Shown here piece after piece: positions 63,576 to 64,000 of a DNA stretch of 64,000 nucleotides. Positions within the stretch are counted from its first letter, which is position 1. Every line of letters begins with the position of its first letter. Source of the stretch: Campylobacter concisus (GTDB taxonomy: Bacteria; Campylobacterota; Campylobacteria; Campylobacterales; Campylobacteraceae). Location: the NCBI RefSeq assembly GCF_003048615.2, contig NZ_CP049263.1:1426001-1490000 (forward strand), written 5' to 3'. The translations under genes and the position numbers were made by a program. A model generated the notes under the pieces. It was not told the DNA's origin. It saw nothing but the letters and a program-made list of their open reading frames with translations, and did no database searches.

Positions 63576-64000
63576 TCATTTTGCAGATTGAGAATGTGCT
63601 TCAATTACTTTTAGCACCTCTTGATAAAATACACTAGCATCAAATTTTGTAAGATACGCAGCGCCACCAGCTTCTTTACTCTTAATCTCACTAAATTCAT
63701 TACTTAATGAAGAGTTAAATACAATTGGAACCTCTTTGAACCTATCATCATTTTTAATAGTTGAAGCAAAGCGGTATCCATCCATTTGTGGCATTTCGAT
63801 ATCACTTAAGATAACTCTAAGCTCTCTTGTTAGGTTATCCCCATATCTTTGATAAAGCTCCTCCATTCTCTCTAAACCCTCAACGCCGTTTTTGGCTTCA
63901 ACTACGCTAAGGCCCATCTTCTCAAGTGCATCTTTTACTAGCTTTCTAGCAGTCGAGCTATCATCTAGAACCAAAGCAGCACCTTTGATCTTTTGATCGT
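63576..64000 (-). CDS. cheV: CheV chemotaxis scaffold with receiver domain (5' end outside the window)
   Basis: The frame is open through position 64000, so the N-terminal CheW-like domain lies outside; the Met-like start inside the frame is only a TTG. The visible 140 codons are a receiver: ALVLDDSSTARKLVKDAL, the phospho-Asp in VILSDIEMPQMDGYRF, VFNSSLS and a final Lys in YLTKFDASVF. The gene lies 8 bases before cheA. CheV joins CheW function with a phosphorylatable damper domain. Identity follows from the cheV-cheA-cheW order and the family; a CheY-only protein is less likely because the frame continues upstream. Confidence 0.87.
   Translation of the reverse strand, partial: DQKIKGAALVLDDSSTARKLVKDALEKMGLSVVEAKNGVEGLERMEELYQRYGDNLTRELRVILSDIEMPQMDGYRFASTIKNDDRFKEVPIVFNSSLSNEFSEIKSKEAGGAAYLTKFDASVFYQEVLKVIEAHSQSAK

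Noticed and set aside
1-64000. tRNA, rRNA, tmRNA, RNase P or SRP RNA genes
   Set aside because: I looked in the intergenic gaps for T-loop-like GTTCGAATC patterns and saw none; a covariance-model scan would settle it.

Overview
The window looks like chromosomal DNA of a Campylobacter of the C. concisus / C. curvus / C. fetus group. It is AT-rich and densely coded with many 1-20 base gene overlaps. Several gene runs are, from memory, also found in C. jejuni: cdsA-dxr-pgp1-tsaD; ubiE-xseA-serC; dxs-fliH-fliG-fliF-hisC-pheA-lysA-lptG-pth-rplY with perR beside dxs; and tal-serB-cheW-cheA-cheV. A PilT-type ATPase, a TorA/DorA-type reductase and an NhaD antiporter point away from C. jejuni itself. 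Species placement is inference.

Layout. 1-3.0 kb: a paired dynamin-like GTPase locus, cut by the left edge. 3.2-9.5 kb: a lipoprotein, then tsaD, the helical-shape peptidase pgp1, uracil permease, dxr and cdsA in one overlapping minus-strand run. 9.9-15.2 kb: a D-threonine-aldolase-type enzyme, a Tat-exported Mo reductase divergent from a small monooxygenase, and two unknown genes. 15.2-15.5 kb: about seven copies of a 45-base repeat lie between convergent genes. 15.5-24.1 kb: an M16 protease, an orphan amino-acid binding protein, a chemoreceptor and a complete polar amino-acid ABC transporter. 24.2-25.7 kb: putP.

25.7-29.05 kb is the accessory segment. A wrecked aldo/keto reductase lies on one side and an unidentified wrecked gene on the other. 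Between them is an intact two-gene cassette: a 77-residue unknown plus an AIPR-family protein with a possible PD-(D/E)xK nuclease N-terminus. This is the best defence-system candidate in the window.

29.05-40.3 kb: guaA and nhaD, a tiny lipoprotein, then the plus-strand run unknown-uvrC-PAS/HPt-like protein-959-residue pseudo-hybrid kinase. In the last two, the residues that would carry phosphate appear to be missing. After these come an orphan trpE and a TauE/SafE exporter.

40.4-64 kb: minus-strand housekeeping, flagellar and chemotaxis genes. They cover serine, histidine, phenylalanine and lysine synthesis, isoprenoid precursors, menaquinone, the peroxide regulator PerR, the flagellar MS ring and switch (FliF, FliG, FliH), LPS transport, ribosome-linked genes, a PilT ATPase, transaldolase, serB and the CheW-CheA-CheV core, with cheV cut by the right edge. 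I found no rRNA, tRNA, CRISPR array or intact insertion sequence.
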